The position numbers and the translations under genes are program-made. From NCBI GenBank assembly GCA_963575745.1, contig CAUYUJ010017876.1, forward strand, positions 27,501-91,500: a stretch of 64,000 bases of DNA, in the 5' to 3' direction. Below, piece after piece: positions 33,740 to 45,680 of this stretch; position 1 is the first letter of the stretch, and every line of letters begins with the position of its first letter. The notes under the pieces are model-generated. The model was not told the DNA's origin. It was given only the letters and a program-made list of their open reading frames with translations, and did no database searches. The DNA is from Prorocentrum cordatum (Eukaryota > Sar > Dinophyceae > Prorocentrales > Prorocentraceae).

Positions 33740-33790
33740 CTGGTTGGTTGGTTAGTTGGTTGGTGGTTGGTTGGTAAGTTCGTCCTCCCT
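33740..33790. repeat. TTGGTTGG tract
   Basis: A short run of GGTTGGTTAGTTGGTTGG flanked by two CGTCCTCCCTCC/CGCCCTCCTTCC blocks. Nothing else was recognised between 33620 and 34730. Confidence 0.7.
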
Positions 33791-34734
33791 CCTTTGTTGG
33801 TGGTTGGATTGCAGCAGCGCTTCCACACCTCCGCAGCCATTTGCCTCAAAGGTCCCACAGAGGGCCGAGCCAGCAGTACGCATTTGGCACTGCACGCACA
33901 CTTGTTGAGTCAAGGGGCAGAAGTCATCCAGTCGTGGCGGGCCGCAAGGGGAAGCCCGCATGCAGATTTTGTAATGAGAGTGTGTGTGTGTGTGTTCGGG
34001 GTGTGGCTTCGACGAGGGCCGGTACTAACCGTAGAACCTCTTCTCAGGGTCAGATTGGCGTCCCTTTGGGGTGGGGGAGACTGCCTTAGGAACCAGCAGA
34101 CGGAGCCCGCACGGGCGATGCTTCCCCCCCGAGCCAGCTCCCCCTATGGTTGTCCCTCATGACTGGTCCTGCCCTTCGCTGTCCCCGCAGCGGCACCTTC
34201 CGACTTGCCGAGCGGCGGGGCGAGCGGTGTGGGAGAGTCATTTTGTCGTCGTCATCCTCCTAATTCCTCCTTCTCTCCCTCTCAACCTTTCCCTCCTCAT
34301 CTTCCTTTTCTTCCTCCTGTCGGGGAAACTTAAGACTCGAGTTCGCCGGAACTCGGGTTTACCGACGCTTTTTGATGGACCCGTTCTGAATTTTGATTGT
34401 CCAGTTTTCGTGAGATGTTTGCAGCGGAAGATCGCGTAACATTTCACATTGGGTCTCGTCATTTTGTTGATGGCCCCGTTAGGCCAGCCCGAGTCCCCCG
34501 ATCCTGAGTCTGACGTCTCTCCAATCCTTATCCTCATCCCCTTCTTTTTCCCTTTCTCGTTTCTCTCCCTCATCATTGAGTGTGAGCCTGCCGCTGGTGC
34601 TGCTGGCTGTTTCTGGCATGTAGGCGCTCAACGGCGGCAACCTGGTGGACATCTACCAGAGGCGCTGTTGGGGCTCCGCGTCTTGCCATGACGGTTGATC
34701 CTGAGCACGATGGCGAGCCGAGAGTGAGGATGAC

Positions 34735-35048
34735 GAGTAGCGACGACGACGACGACGATGATGATGACGATTCTGATGATGATGATGCTGACGATGATGA
34801 GGATGAGGATGAGGATAAGGATGAATAAAATGAAGAGGATGATGACGACGATGACGACGATGATGATGCTGATGATGGTGATGCTGATGATGCTGATGCT
34901 GACGATCACGATGACAATGATGATCATACTGCTGCTGCTGATGATGATGCTGATGGCGACGGTGATGATGGTTGTGGTGATGATGATGATGATGTTGATG
35001 ATGATGTTGATGATGATGACGATGACGATGATGACGATGATGATGATA

Positions 35049-35100
<52 letters not shown>

Positions 35101-35225
35101 GGATGGTGGTGGTGGTGGTGATGATGATGATGATGGGGATGATGACGATCGCGATGGTGATCATGCTCAGGGAGGAGGTGAATCTGATGCTGATGAAGAT
35201 GCAGCGGAGGATGAGGAGAAGGTGG
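34735..35225. repeat. GAT/GAC triplet array
   Basis: About 490 bp of GATGATGACGATGCTGATG-type triplets, strongly asymmetric between strands. Shadow frames are Asp/Met-rich on the plus strand and His- or Ile-rich on the minus strand. Confidence 0.95.
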
Positions 35226-35359
35226 ATGTAGAGAGAACTTGAGGGAAACCGTTGTGGAAGAAGCGCGCATCACAGGGACGCAGAACATCCCGCTACTCAT
35301 GGTATCCACGCTGAAGGTCGGGGAATAATATCTTAATTCCCCAAGCAGTGCTGGCATGT

Positions 35360-36660
35360 TTTCTGACTTGCGCTTTCAGGAGCTTGCCCTGCCTGCCGCG
35401 CTCTCCCCCTCTGGCTGTCTGGGCCCCTGTGGCTCTACCCCCACGGCTTCCGCCCATACTGTAGGAACGTCAGTATCGAAACGACCTGCCATCCGGTGCC
35501 TCATGGAGGTCTCTTATCCCCTGTGGCCCTGGGGACCCACCCCCAGCCCAGGGAACACCAAGGGAAGCCGAGAGATCGACGGCCAACGTGCCCCCAGATT
35601 CTTGGAGCAACATTTCTCATCGTGCATGTCTGCTGCATGGCTTCACGCCTCGCCTGCCTCGCGTGCCGCTCATGCTGTCCAGTGGCTGGTCGGAGTCCTG
35701 TGGCCTGGGCCCCCCAAGTGCGCCCTTCTGGCTCCCCCCGCGCCGCTGCCCCTGCCTGCCGCGCTCTCTCCCGAAGCCGCCTCGGGCCCCTGCCGCTGGA
35801 CTCCTGTGGCCCAGCTCCCCCTGTAGCCTCCTGTTCGGTTCACGCAGCTTTCCGCACATACCTTTTCCTGCAGCGGCTAGGTGGTGGCACCATCGCGAGT
35901 GCTGAGGCGGAACTCGCTGACGTACCCTCCTGTGGACACACAGGTTTCCGCACGCACTTCTTCCTCCAGCGGGCGAGGTGGCGGCACCGTCGCGAGTACT
36001 AGGGCGGGACGCGCTTCGGTCAATTCCACCTGGCGTTGCAGGCGGATGGACTGCGCGGGGCGAGTCGCGTGCAGAGAGACGCTGGAGCGTGAGGGCGTGC
36101 AGGTGGGGTCCACTGGCGCGGCCAGTGGTGGAAGAGCGTCCGCGTGCAAATTTCTGTGGACACACAGGGTTCGACGCACATGGGCTCCACACATTGTCGA
36201 GACAATCTGTGCCTGGGCTCGGCAAGTCTTGCCGAACAGTCTCGAATATTCTCGGGGTCGCTCTGTCCCAGTGCTGCACGAGGCTGCCGCGGCAGCCTCA
36301 GACCGTTCGGCTGGTGGCTCTGGCACCAGCCGCATTGGAAGGGAGAAGTTGAACATAGGGCTCCACACACTGAGGCTTCCACGCGCAAGGGCTTCACACA
36401 GGGCTCCACAGGCAGATGGTTCCACGCGCATGGGGTTCCGAAATGGTTGAACGATTGAATATTTTGGCCAATGCGCTGGCATTACTTGCTGTGTGTGTAC
36501 GGGCTGGCAGATTGAGCACGCGAGGGTTTTGCATTTTGCCCGCGCTGCTGACTCCGCCGTGACGTTCCTGCTCGGGGCTGGATATCACTAAGGTCGGCAG
36601 GGCACACAGGCGATTGGATGACAGGACGTCTTTGTACTCGAGGGTTCAGTCAAGGAGACA
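35360..36660. repeat. Region of imperfect duplications, no supported gene
   Basis: CTTTCCGCACATACCTTTTC (35848) and GGTTTCCGCACGCACTTCTT (35944) head two tandem units of 96 bp, each with a GGCACCNTCGCGAGTNCT core. A CTGCCTGCCGCGCTCTC motif with downstream GGGCCCCTG recurs near 35388 and 35752. The GGCTCCAC(A/G)CACTGAGGCTTCC-type blocks at 36160-36430 are also repeated. Frames on both strands are similar in quality, so none is called. Confidence 0.5.
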
Positions 36661-36689
36661 AGATAATACTGTATCATATGTATGCATAT

Positions 36690-36997
36690 GTATATGTATA
36701 TATGCAGATCTATAGAGTCCGACATCTATATGTATATATATATATGTTTGAATACATACGTATATATGTAGAGCGAGATAGAGAGATAGGGATAGACAAC
36801 GAACTGACGCGAGCCATAGCGATACATATATTCACATGCACATGTATATATATATATAAGTATACCGAGAGATTTGTAGAGAACGAAAGAAAGAGGCAGG
36901 TAGTACTAGAAAGAGAGAGAGAGAGAGCGTTAACGAGAGAGAGAGAGAGAGAGATAATGATATACACACACCTATAAACTATTCACATATAGAAAGG

Positions 36998-37030
<33 letters not shown>

Positions 37031-37032
37031 CA

Positions 37033-37063
<31 letters not shown>

Positions 37064-37190
37064 TAATGATCCTGAGGGGGGCAGGTAATGCAGCAGACAG
37101 CGAGGGGGGAGAAAGATAGAAAGAGAGAGAGAGAGAGATAACACAAACAACATATATAGAGAGAGAGAGAGAGAGAGGCAAGGACATATG
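36690..37190. repeat. TATG/TA and GA microsatellites
   Basis: TATA/TATG-rich blocks at about 36675-36750 and 36820-36862, then (GA)n blocks at about 36915-36955, 37000-37065 and 37110-37180. Confidence 0.9.
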
Positions 37191-37269
37191 TAGCCACATC
37201 TGAGTGTGATCTGTGTGTCAATTCGCACTCCCACAGTCTGAGTGGGTTTTTGTTTTCCTAGAACAATTA

Positions 37270-37473
37270 GACCTCGCCATCCCTGGGGGGCTGCGATCTG
37301 TGAAACTGTCGCCACTTTCGAGGGCTACTGAGGGGCACAGCACAGTGGGTACCCACCGCAGACTCAAATTAGACCTCGCCATCCCTGGGGGGCTGCGATC
37401 TGTGAAACTGTCGCCACTTTCGAGGGATGCTGAGGGGCACAGCACAGTGGGTACCCACCGCAGACTCAAATTA
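37270..37473. repeat. Near-identical 102-bp tandem duplication
   Basis: GACCTCGCCATCCCTGGGGG starts at 37270 and again at 37372. I found only a short run of mismatches (GGCTACTGAGG versus GGATGCTGAGG). This is far less diverged than the other repeats here, so it is a recent duplication or an assembly artefact. Confidence 0.93.
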
Positions 37474-37794
37474 GACGCCGCTTTCGTCCTTGTTCTCCTC
37501 CTGCAGTCACCTTCCCTCTGCTGCTGCCGTGCTGATGGTTCGGCTTCCCGCACGTTTTTCTCCTGCTCTGCGTTCCCGACTCCCCCTGTCCTCTTCGAGC
37601 CTGTAGCTGTCGCCCCTCGTTCTTGTATGTTTCTCCTGCGCATCATGCCATAGGCGCGTGTCCCAAGTAGCTTACACATCAAGTTGATTGTCCATGCAAG
37701 TTTCAGCCAACTCCTCGTTTCCATTGATACAAATGGGTTGGGTACGTCACAGAGTAATTTTCCTAGAACGCCCGCTCATCATCCCTCCTTCTTC

Positions 37795-37862
37795 CTCCTC
37801 CCCCCCTTCTCCTCCTCCTCCTCCTCTTCCTCCTCCTCCTCCTCCTCCTCCTTCTCCTCCCA
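37795..37862. repeat. TCC triplet array
   Basis: (TCC)n with a few TTC interruptions, preceding anonymous sequence. Confidence 0.9.
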
Positions 37863-38029
37863 TGCATCCCACATGACACCTCCTCCCCACCTCTTCAGCC
37901 TTCTCCCTCGTGGGGGGCTCCAGAGGCAGTATCGGAGCGGTGGGGGCTATGGGAATACCGTATTACCTATCAGGGGTCGTGCCCTACCGTCCTGTGGTTG
38001 TGGGGCAGTGTTCTCAGGGCTAACTGCTG

Positions 38030-38480
38030 GGGTCTGTTCGGAGGCCTTCCGGGAGCGTTCTGGAGCCTGTTGGGGGTGGGCCTCTTGGTGGCCTCGTGGC
38101 CTCTTGGGCGGCTCCTGGGCGCCCTGCTACCCAGTTTCAGGACCCTTCTTGGGGCGTAGGGCGCGAAATATCAGTCCGTGTTCTCCCTCTTCGGTCCTCT
38201 TCTGGCCGTCTTGGGGCCCTCTTGGGGCCGTCTTGGGGCCGCCTTGGGGGCGTTTTGGGGCCCTCTTGGGTAGTCTTGGGGCCTTCTCGGGGCCTCTGTG
38301 GACGTCTCGGAGCGTCGGAAGACCGAAATGGCGAGAACAACATTTTTTCATAAACTAAGAGGACATCAAGGATTTTTGCTTCTCGGGGCCCTCTTAGGGG
38401 TGCTCTTGGAGGCATCTTCGGCCGTGTTGGAGGCCTCTTGGGCCGTCTGGAGGCCATTTAGAATGTCTTGGAGCGATGTT
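38030..38480. repeat. 11-bp degenerate array (GTCTTGGGGCC)
   Basis: The core 38205-38300 reads GTCTTGGGGCC, CTCTTGGGGCC, GTCTTGGGGCC, GCCTTGGGGGC and GTTTTGGGGCC in exact 11-bp register. The flanks are more diverged, and a non-repetitive 60-bp insert lies at about 38305-38365. Confidence 0.88.
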
Positions 38481-38769
38481 TCGGCGACTCGGGCTCTCTT
38501 ACACCGTCGTGGGGGCCTTTTTGGGCCCTCTTGGGCTCGAGCAAGTCACGCGTGAAGACGCGGCTAGGCCAGAGAGGCACGCCGGAATCTCTAGGATATT
38601 TCGGAATTTGGGGTCTGGGCCTTTTCCAATCCTGAGGACTGAGGACTACAGGGGAGCTGAGGACACTCCAGCTCGTGCCTGGTGGCGCAGTGGCGGATTA
38701 TTTTCTAAGCGTAGACTGCTGCAATGGCTTTGAATTGCTTTAAGAGATCCCGCTTCTGAAACACAGGGT

Positions 38770-39780
38770 GCGAAGCATCTGTTGCCAGCGTGCCGTGCCC
38801 TACTGTGCCATGCCCGCGTGCCGTACCGCTCCTTGCCCAGGTAGCAGAATGCGAAACATGCTCCGTGCCGCGCCGTGCCTTGCTAAGGCCCTTGGAATGC
38901 GCGAGATGTGACGTGCCGTGCCGTGCTGCCGTGTCGTGATGCTCCCGCACGCCGTGCCGTGCGGTGCCTGGACTCGAGCATGCGATCAGTGTGCCATGTC
39001 GTCCCGTGGCGTGCCCAATGAGGTTTTCGAGCGCGAGCGTGCCGTGGCGTGCCTGTGCCGTGCCGTCCCGTGGCGTGCCGTGCCGTGCCCAGGCCTTTGT
39101 AGGCCGCGAGGGCTGCTGCCGTGCCGTGCCCGCGCGCCGCGGGCTGCGTGCTGTGCCGTGGCCGGGCTCTGGAAGCCGGAAGCTGTGCCGTGCCGTGCCC
39201 GCGTGCTCTGCCGTGCCGTGCCGTAGCGAGGGTTACACGTTGTTCATGTCTCATTCTTCGAGAGTTCTTTGGTTTTTTTGGGGGCCAAGATCCTTTCATG
39301 TCTAATTGTTCTATCCTGGGCCTCTTCCTGGCCACTCGGGGGCCAGGCACAATTAGAAACGAGCACAATTAGAAATGAACACGATTAGAAATGAACGACG
39401 TGTACAGTCAACCCGCATGGTAAGGATGGGCAACCTTCCCAAGGGTGCCCTTGCATCCTTGCTTCCTCGGTCCAGCCTTTGCCGCTTTCGCTGGCCGCCT
39501 TCCGCTCAGAGAGCTTCGAAATGGGCGTCCAGGGCCCTTGCATCCTTATCGCGCGTCCTTACTATACTTGTTGATTGTATCTTGAATGCGAGAAATTGCA
39601 GTGCCGTGCTATGCGTAGGTTCTCGAGTGCGAGAAATCGTGACGTGTCGTGCTCACGTGCCGTGCCGTGCCGTGCTGTGCCTAGGTTCTAGGATGCGCAA
39701 GACGTGCCGTGCCTTGCCGTGCCGTGCCCGCGTGCCTTGCCATGCCGTGCTTGAGTTCTAGACTGCGACACATGTGCTGC
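38770..39780. repeat. GTGCC pentamer-rich region
   Basis: GTGCCGTGCC repeats cluster at 38790-39230 and 39600-39770, with a larger repeated phrase near GAATGCGAGAAATCGTGACG. The 39240-39590 spacer contains AAATGAACACGATTAGAAATG duplications. Frames here are Cys/Ala/Val/Pro repeat shadows. Confidence 0.85.
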
Positions 39781-39884
39781 GTTGTGTTCGGTGTCTTTCG
39801 GTAGTTGCAACCCACACCAAGCACGCTCCTTTTGATATAGGGTCACCATTTGTGTTCTCATGCGGCGCTGCTGTTTAGGGTACC

Positions 39885-40240
39885 TTGTACGGTCTAATTC
39901 GCATATTCACCATCCCGCCAACTCATAACTTTGAAGGGCCTAGATGCGTGGCGCGGAGCGCCAATGCAGTCTTGCTTGTGTGTATGACTATGTGTAACGT
40001 TGACTGCGCTTCTGGCAGCTTTGTCTGGATGCTGGATGCCCAGGCGGGAGGAAGATTTCATGGCAAAGTCCACCATGGAGGTGTGGTACTACGATTCAGA
40101 CGGCGCGCAGGCCAGGACTTCGACTTTGCTTGCTTATCAGGTTTGCATGTGGTCTCGTAGTGCTGCTTCGCATTTTATTCCCGTCCGGATTTGCTTGCTG
40201 CTGCCAGCGGCACGTGTGATAGTCGGGGGAGTTTCATGAC
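39885..40240 (+). other. Possible short coding stretch, unrecognised
   Basis: Two overlapping plus-strand frames have reasonable composition, one with SGSFVWMLDAQAGGRFHGKV and one with FMAKSTMEVWYYDSDGAQAR. No domain is visible and the choice between them is arbitrary. Confidence 0.2.
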
Positions 40241-40299
40241 CAACCCTCTGGTTTTATTTACAAAGCAAGCTTGATATTGAAACACCAACACATGCGTAT

Positions 40300-40540
40300 G
40301 TACAAGCACACATCCACACATCCACACTCATACATACATCCATCCATTCATCCATACACGCAATCATACATGCATACATACATGCATACATGCATGTATA
40401 CATACATACACGTACATCCATCCATCCATCCATCCATCCATCCATCCATCCATGCATGCATGCATGCATGCATGCATGCATGCATACATACATACATACA
40501 TACGTTCATACATACACACATGTTCATGCATGTATGTGTA
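40300..40540. repeat. CATA/CATC/CATG tetranucleotide array
   Basis: Runs of CATACATACATC, then a pure (CATC)n block at about 40412-40452, (ATGC)n at 40452-40482 and (ATAC)n to about 40510. Confidence 0.95.
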
Positions 40541-40741
40541 TATATAAGATACACATGGACATATGCAGCCGTGTGCCGACGCGAATGTGTATCCTCTTTC
40601 CTCTTCGACGTCTGTGGCCATTTGGGCTCGGGCGCTCGGCCGTTTCCGAATAACGGTTGGGCGGAGCAGCTGGCCCTTGGGCCTGCGCCCTCAACGCCGC
40701 GCCGTTGCGGAGAGGGAAGTTCATCCACCCCGGCGCCTGCC

Positions 40742-42340
40742 ATGCCGTCGCGCAGGAGGAAGGCGGACGGGGCCGATGCGGCGGACCGCGGAGGAGGGCC
40801 GAGAGCGCGCGGCAGCGCTCCGCACGACCCTCCAGGACGGGAGCCAGGCCGCTGGGCAGAGGATCTTGGAGAAGGGGCGGAGCGCGGGGCAGCCCTCAGT
40901 ACGACCTTCCTGGACTGGAACCAGTTGGAGCCCTTGTGGGCGGCCGCAAGGCTGGCAGAGTCTCCATCTCGCCGAGCTCGCAATGTGGTGAAGAGGGCTA
41001 GCAAGAGGTCCGCGGAGGGTTCGTGACCTCGGATATCGCCCGCGAGATGAGGCCAGCTGTCAAGGAGGCCGACGGCACGCACAAGTTTGCGGTTGGCCAT
41101 GTGGTCGTGGCCAACCAAGTTACGTGCCGTTTCTGTGAGGAAGGCTTCGTGTCGCTCGAACTTCTTCCTGGCCTATGAGAACGGTGATGTTCCATGATTC
41201 CAGAGCATCAGCTCTGTCGTCGCGTGCGAGCACGCTGCCGGGGCCATGGGCGGCCAGTGCCCGATGGCGCTCATCAGCATAATCTCCGATCCCTTGCGCA
41301 AGTGCGGATAGATGTGCTTCAGGTGGCACGGAGGCAACGAGTGGAACGGTGACAAGGACTACTGGCCCGGTCCAGGGACAGGCGGCCTGAAGGCCGAATG
41401 GTCCAATTTGAGGGGGGAACAAAGAAGGAGTCCCCGTCGCAGCAGACCAGGTCCATCGAGTGCGACATAGAGGCGGGTATCAGGAAAAACGCGGGCGGAC
41501 ATGTGGCACCGAACGTCCAGTTGAAGGATATCTGCGAGGCTGTCCAGAACGACGAACGGCTAGGAGTTGCAGCAGTCGTCACCACCGCCTTCGGTAAAAG
41601 ATAACCAAATCATGTGCGGGCGCACGCGCTGCAAGATGGCCCCCCTCAAACCGAAGGAGTGGATGCGCTGCGCGGTGCCGACGCGGGTGAATGAGCCGCT
41701 AGGCACCACGGGGGGTGAAGGCCATTGGAGGTGCGCGAGCTAGAGGTGCGGACGCAGGTGGTCAGAGACGCGCAAGGTTGCGTTATAGTACCGCGTCATC
41801 ATCCTCCCGTCGTGCTCCACCGTCGCGAAGGGTCGCGCGGAGATGGCCAGCGACAAGGAGGTGAGGCAGACAGAGCAGTCTTGGGGAGCAGCCCAGAGAA
41901 TCAGACGGAGATTTACTTCGGCCACGGGCCCCCAGATCAGTAGGGCACCCTGTCGATCCTGAGGGCGGCCAAACTGGCGTCGGTAATCGGCGCCACGAGA
42001 GGGGATAACATCAAGCTGGACGGGCTTTTGGGAAAAGAAATTGGCGCAGTAATGGGCGCCATTGGCTCCGGCAGCCGGGGGGCTCGCGAAGAGCTCCTCA
42101 AACGCGTGCCCACGTTCTCGGAGCAGAGGGCCACGGAGGACATGCTCAGGCACTTGCAGGTCCGCGCCCACGGCGGGGGCGGGGGCCTCTCTCAGGATCG
42201 GTTCATGGGCAGCTGCCGCGCCTTCCGCCCGCACTGGAGTTGCCCCATGCTGAGCGAGGTGGAGCGCGGCAAGGTGCCCGCCTGCTCCTATTTTTTGTCA
42301 CCTCTGGCTTCGCGGGCTCGGGGCCTAAGACGGGCCTGAA
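40742..42340 (+). pseudogene. Broken plus-strand coding region with Cys motifs, function unknown
   Basis: Several plus-strand pieces read like one damaged protein or polyprotein. An ATG at 40742 gives an Arg/Ala-rich piece ending TGA at 41024, including STTFLDWNQLEPLWAAARLA. At 41048 an ATG starts MRPAVKEADGTHKFAVGHVV, leading to TCRFCEEGF, half of a possible zinc-binding site. A piece with QCPMALISIISDPLRKCG meets TAG at 41309-41311 and resumes in frame as MCFRWHGGNEWNGDKDYW. Later pieces include VAPNVQLKDICEAVQNDERL (about 41508-41567) and GKEIGAVMGAIGSGSRGARE (about 42031). Shifts separate each piece. A decayed retroelement gene is my best guess. Confidence 0.4.
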
Positions 42341-42735
42341 GAGGAGGCGGCTCGCGACGCTGTGGGGTCGCGCGGTCGAGCGCCGGGGGGCGGCCGGGGC
42401 CTGGTCAGGCACAACAGCAAGATCTGATCTGAGAGTCGGTGGGGCCGAGTGAGGCGTTCCGGCGACGGCGTCGGCGGCGCCCCAAGCGGCAGATCAAGGG
42501 GGGCGATGCCGCCGCGCAGAAAGAATGGCCGCCGGGCGGAGGGGGGCAGCGGGCCGCCGCGTGGCGATGGCGCGCCGCGGCGCCAGCTGGCCACGAGGCT
42601 CGGGCGGCGCAGCGTAAGTGCTTGCCTCCACAGTGCGAGGCCCCGCTCGGCCTTCGGGGCGGGGGCCCTGGGGCCCCGCCTGCGGGGGGGCTCGTAAAAC
42701 GACCGCCGCTGGGCTGAGGATGGCTCGGGCGGGGC
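42340..42735. other. GC-rich stretch, no supported gene
   Basis: Arg/Pro/Gly-rich frames are open on both strands because of composition. No motif was recognised. Confidence 0.4.
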
Positions 42736-43050
42736 GCGCGGCCAAACCAGGCCAAACCAAGGGCCAAACCTGGTAGATTCTGAGGACTTCCCAAGCAGAA
42801 TCGCCCAAACCAGGCTTCATCCATTTTCGGCTTGATTGTTTTCTTAGTATAGGATTGGATCACTCCCGGGCCCCCCCCCGCGGGTGGAAGTCCGCTTAGA
42901 ACTTTATGGCGTAATGGGGGAGGGGGATTTTGGAGCGCGCGTCCGCTGATGCGGGCGGGGTTGGGCCCAACAGCCTTCAGGTGTCTTTCGGGTATTGTTG
43001 GGGTTTCGGTATGGTGTGGCGTTGAGGGACATACTCCCGAGCCAGATCAG
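42735..43050. repeat. Dispersed repeat, copy A of a direct pair
   Basis: GGCCAAACCAGGCCAAACCA, then CAGAATCGCCCAAACCAGGC, TAGGATTGGATCACTCC, CCCCCCCCCGCGGGTGGAAG, CGTCCGCTGATGC and GTCTTTCGGGTATTGTTGGG. The same order of blocks recurs at 43555-43855 with roughly one change in six to seven bases. Confidence 0.85.
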
Positions 43051-43279
43051 GCTCCAAAGGGTTTTCTCATATTAAGGTTCTCTCCGAACGCCACCGCGTG
43101 CGCCCATGCCAATGCACAGTGTGTTGGGAATGTCCACGCCCATTCCGCCCATCATGTTGTAGCGCAGTAGCATTAGATGTGGAGCAATGTAGGTGCTCAT
43201 TGCACACAGTGCCATTATTTTTTGTGTTTGCGCACCCACCACGACCTGATCAATGCAGTGCCGAAAACCGCAGATTGTG

Positions 43280-43855
43280 TGGATGTCTCAAGCGGAACGG
43301 GGCCGAAACCATTCCAAACCAGGGCCAACCCAAACAAACTGCGAGCACATCGAAAGCGGAACCGGGCCGAAACCATGCCACACCAGGCAATTTGTGAGGA
43401 CGTCTCAAGCGAAATGGGGCCCAAAGCAGGGCACGCCATGGCCAAACCATGGAAATTTTGAGGACGTCTAAAGCGGAATCAGGCCCAAACCAGGCCAAAC
43501 CAACGGCCACGCCAGGCAGATTCTGAGTCTCATGTGGGGCGCGCGGCCAAACCAGGCCAGACCAGGTCAAACCAGGCCAAACAAGGGTCAAGCCGGGTAG
43601 ATCGTGAGGGTGTCCTGAGCAGAATCGCCCAAACCAGGCTCCACCCACTTTCTGCTTGATCGCTTTCTTATATAGGATTGGGTTACTCCAGGCTCCCCCC
43701 CCGCAGGCGGAAACCCGCTTAGAAGTATAGGGGGGGCGTTTGGACCGCGCATCCGCTGATGCCGACTGTGTCGGGCGCAAAACCCTTCAAGTGTCATTCG
43801 GGTGTTGTTGGGGTGTCGATTTGGTGTCAAAGGAAATACTTCGGAGTCTGTAGAG
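43280..43855. repeat. CCAAACCA repeat family and copy B of the direct pair
   Basis: 43280-43560 holds about five degenerate units of 55-60 bp built from AAACCAGGCCAAACCA and GAGGACGTCTCAAGCGGAA. 43555-43855 matches 42735-43050 block for block. The minus-strand frames here translate the repeat (GLAWFG-type) and are not called. Confidence 0.8.
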
Positions 43856-44639
43856 AGACACACATTTATATATAGACACATACGGATATAGAGGGGGAGA
43901 AAGAGAGAGACAGAGATAGAGAGAGATAACGTCTTGCATACTACGAGAAGTCTAATCCTATGAATGGGTGGCCTTTGTGCTTTGCTGCTTATGTGTGTGT
44001 GTGTGCATTGGCTGCGTGTTCCTGGTCTTCCGTTTTCATCAGCGTTTTTGGTCTTCATGTCTCGCCCGAATTATTGTTCCCGCTCATGTTAATTTCCGCG
44101 TCAGAGCCTCTCAACCTGTCCGTTCGTTTTGATCGGTTTATCGTGCCACGTTGTGCTTCGGTCTGGTGCCATCCAGTATCAGTGTTTGTATTTAGTCAAC
44201 ACAGGCGTGCGTAGCACTGTCGGTGTAGTCTAGCTCCACCTGGACCAAGTTACTTGAGCCACGATTGAAGACACGAGTTCTTGCAAGAGCGAAGAGTAAC
44301 ACCGCATGACTGATCAGCAAACCAGGTTCGCGAGATGATGTTCGTCATGGATCCGAATGCCCGACAAGTGCCTCGGGTCACGATTGGCGCATCCAAGCTG
44401 CGACCTCGCTTTTCTCTTATCGAAAGACGGTTGCTCCTCTCAAGTCTTAAGCCATGGATCCGCATGCCTGCTGCTTAGGTCTTGTCATTGCTCTCAACGC
44501 TGCTGCACCCTCTGTCAACTTCTTGTTGTTACACGTGTTCCAATCCGCCCATGCTGGGATCGGTGCCGCGGCCTCATGGGCTCGTCGGATCCTCAGTTGG
44601 ATGCCTCTTGGGCCTCCTCGCCTGGCCCTCTTCCTCGTC

Positions 44640-44830
44640 GCCCACCTCTGGTCTGGACTGGTCTGCTCTGGCCCGGCCTGGACTGGACTGGTGTGGTGTG
44701 CTCGGTGCGGTCTGCTCTGGTTGGGTCTGGTCTGGCCTGGTCATGGCGGGTCTGGTCAGGTCGGACGTTGTCCAGTCTGGTCTGCGGCAGTGCGGTCTGG
44801 CCTGGTCTCGAAGTGGCAGTGTGGACGGAG
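44640..44830. repeat. CTGGTCTGG array
   Basis: Degenerate repeats of TGGTCTGGCCTGG and GGTCTGGTC. Confidence 0.85.
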
Positions 44831-44904
44831 TCAGGGAGCAGGAGCAGCGGAGAGCAGGAGAAGGAGGAGCAACCGGCGGGGAGAGTAGGATAGTAGGGGG
44901 GAGG

Positions 44905-45470
44905 GAGGATGAAGAGAAGGAGGACTAACAATGTGGCCAGGAGGAAAGTGTTCAGGGGGAGAATCAGGGTGATGAGGAGAAGGAGGCGGAGGAGGAGGAG
45001 GAGGATGATGATGATCATGATGATGATGAGGAGGAGCAGGGGGACGAGGGAGGGGAGGATGATGCTGCTGAGGAGGACGAAAACCAGAAGGGATCGTCAA
45101 CTGAGGAGGAGGAGAAGGAGGAGGAGGCGGAAGAGGAGGGAAGGAGGAGGAGGAGGAGCAGGAGGAGGAAGAGGAGGAGGAATAAGAAGAATAACAAGAT
45201 GATGATGATGATGAGGAGGAGGAATAAAAACAACGCTAAGAGTAATAATAATACTGATAATAATAATAAGACGAAGCAGAGGAAGGCGAATACTATTACG
45301 AAGCGTATTAGTAATACTAATAAGACTATTAAGAAGAACAGTAAACATACACAATAATGAATACAAATCAAAATAAGAATAGTAAGACAACTAAGCAGCA
45401 TACTATCAATCATACAAAGAGGAGGAGGGAATGAGGAGGAGGAGGAGGAGGAGGAGCAGGAACCAGTGCG
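44905..45470. repeat. GGA, GAT and ATA triplet tracts
   Basis: GGA-rich blocks near 44970-45030, 45100-45200 and 45420-45460, a GAT block at 45003-45030 and an AAT/ATA-rich part at 45225-45410. Confidence 0.9.
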
Positions 45471-45474
45471 GCGC

Positions 45475-45680
45475 CGTTCTTGGGGTTTCTTGGAGCTCTA
45501 GAGACCACTTGGAGGCTTCTCGGCCATCTCTGGGGCTTCTTTAGGATGTGGCGCCCTCCTGGGGTCATGTCGAGAACGTTTTGGGGCATCCTCAGTCCTC
45601 TTGGGGACCTCTTCGGGGCTTCCTCGGCTGTCTTGCAGGCCTCGATGGCTGTCTTGGGCGGGACTGGGCACACTTGCCCC
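45475..45680. repeat. 11-bp degenerate array (TCTTGGGGN type)
   Basis: 11-mers such as TCTTGGGGTTT, GGAGGCTTCTC, CCTCCTGGGGT, CGTTTTGGGGC, TCTTGGGGACC and TCTTCGGGGCT stay in register for about 200 bp. 45680-46300 holds nothing I recognise. Confidence 0.8.

Noticed and set aside
42405-43780. Minus-strand frames with repeated GLAWFG motifs
   Set aside because: They translate the CCAAACCA dispersed repeat in both copies; no independent evidence for a gene.
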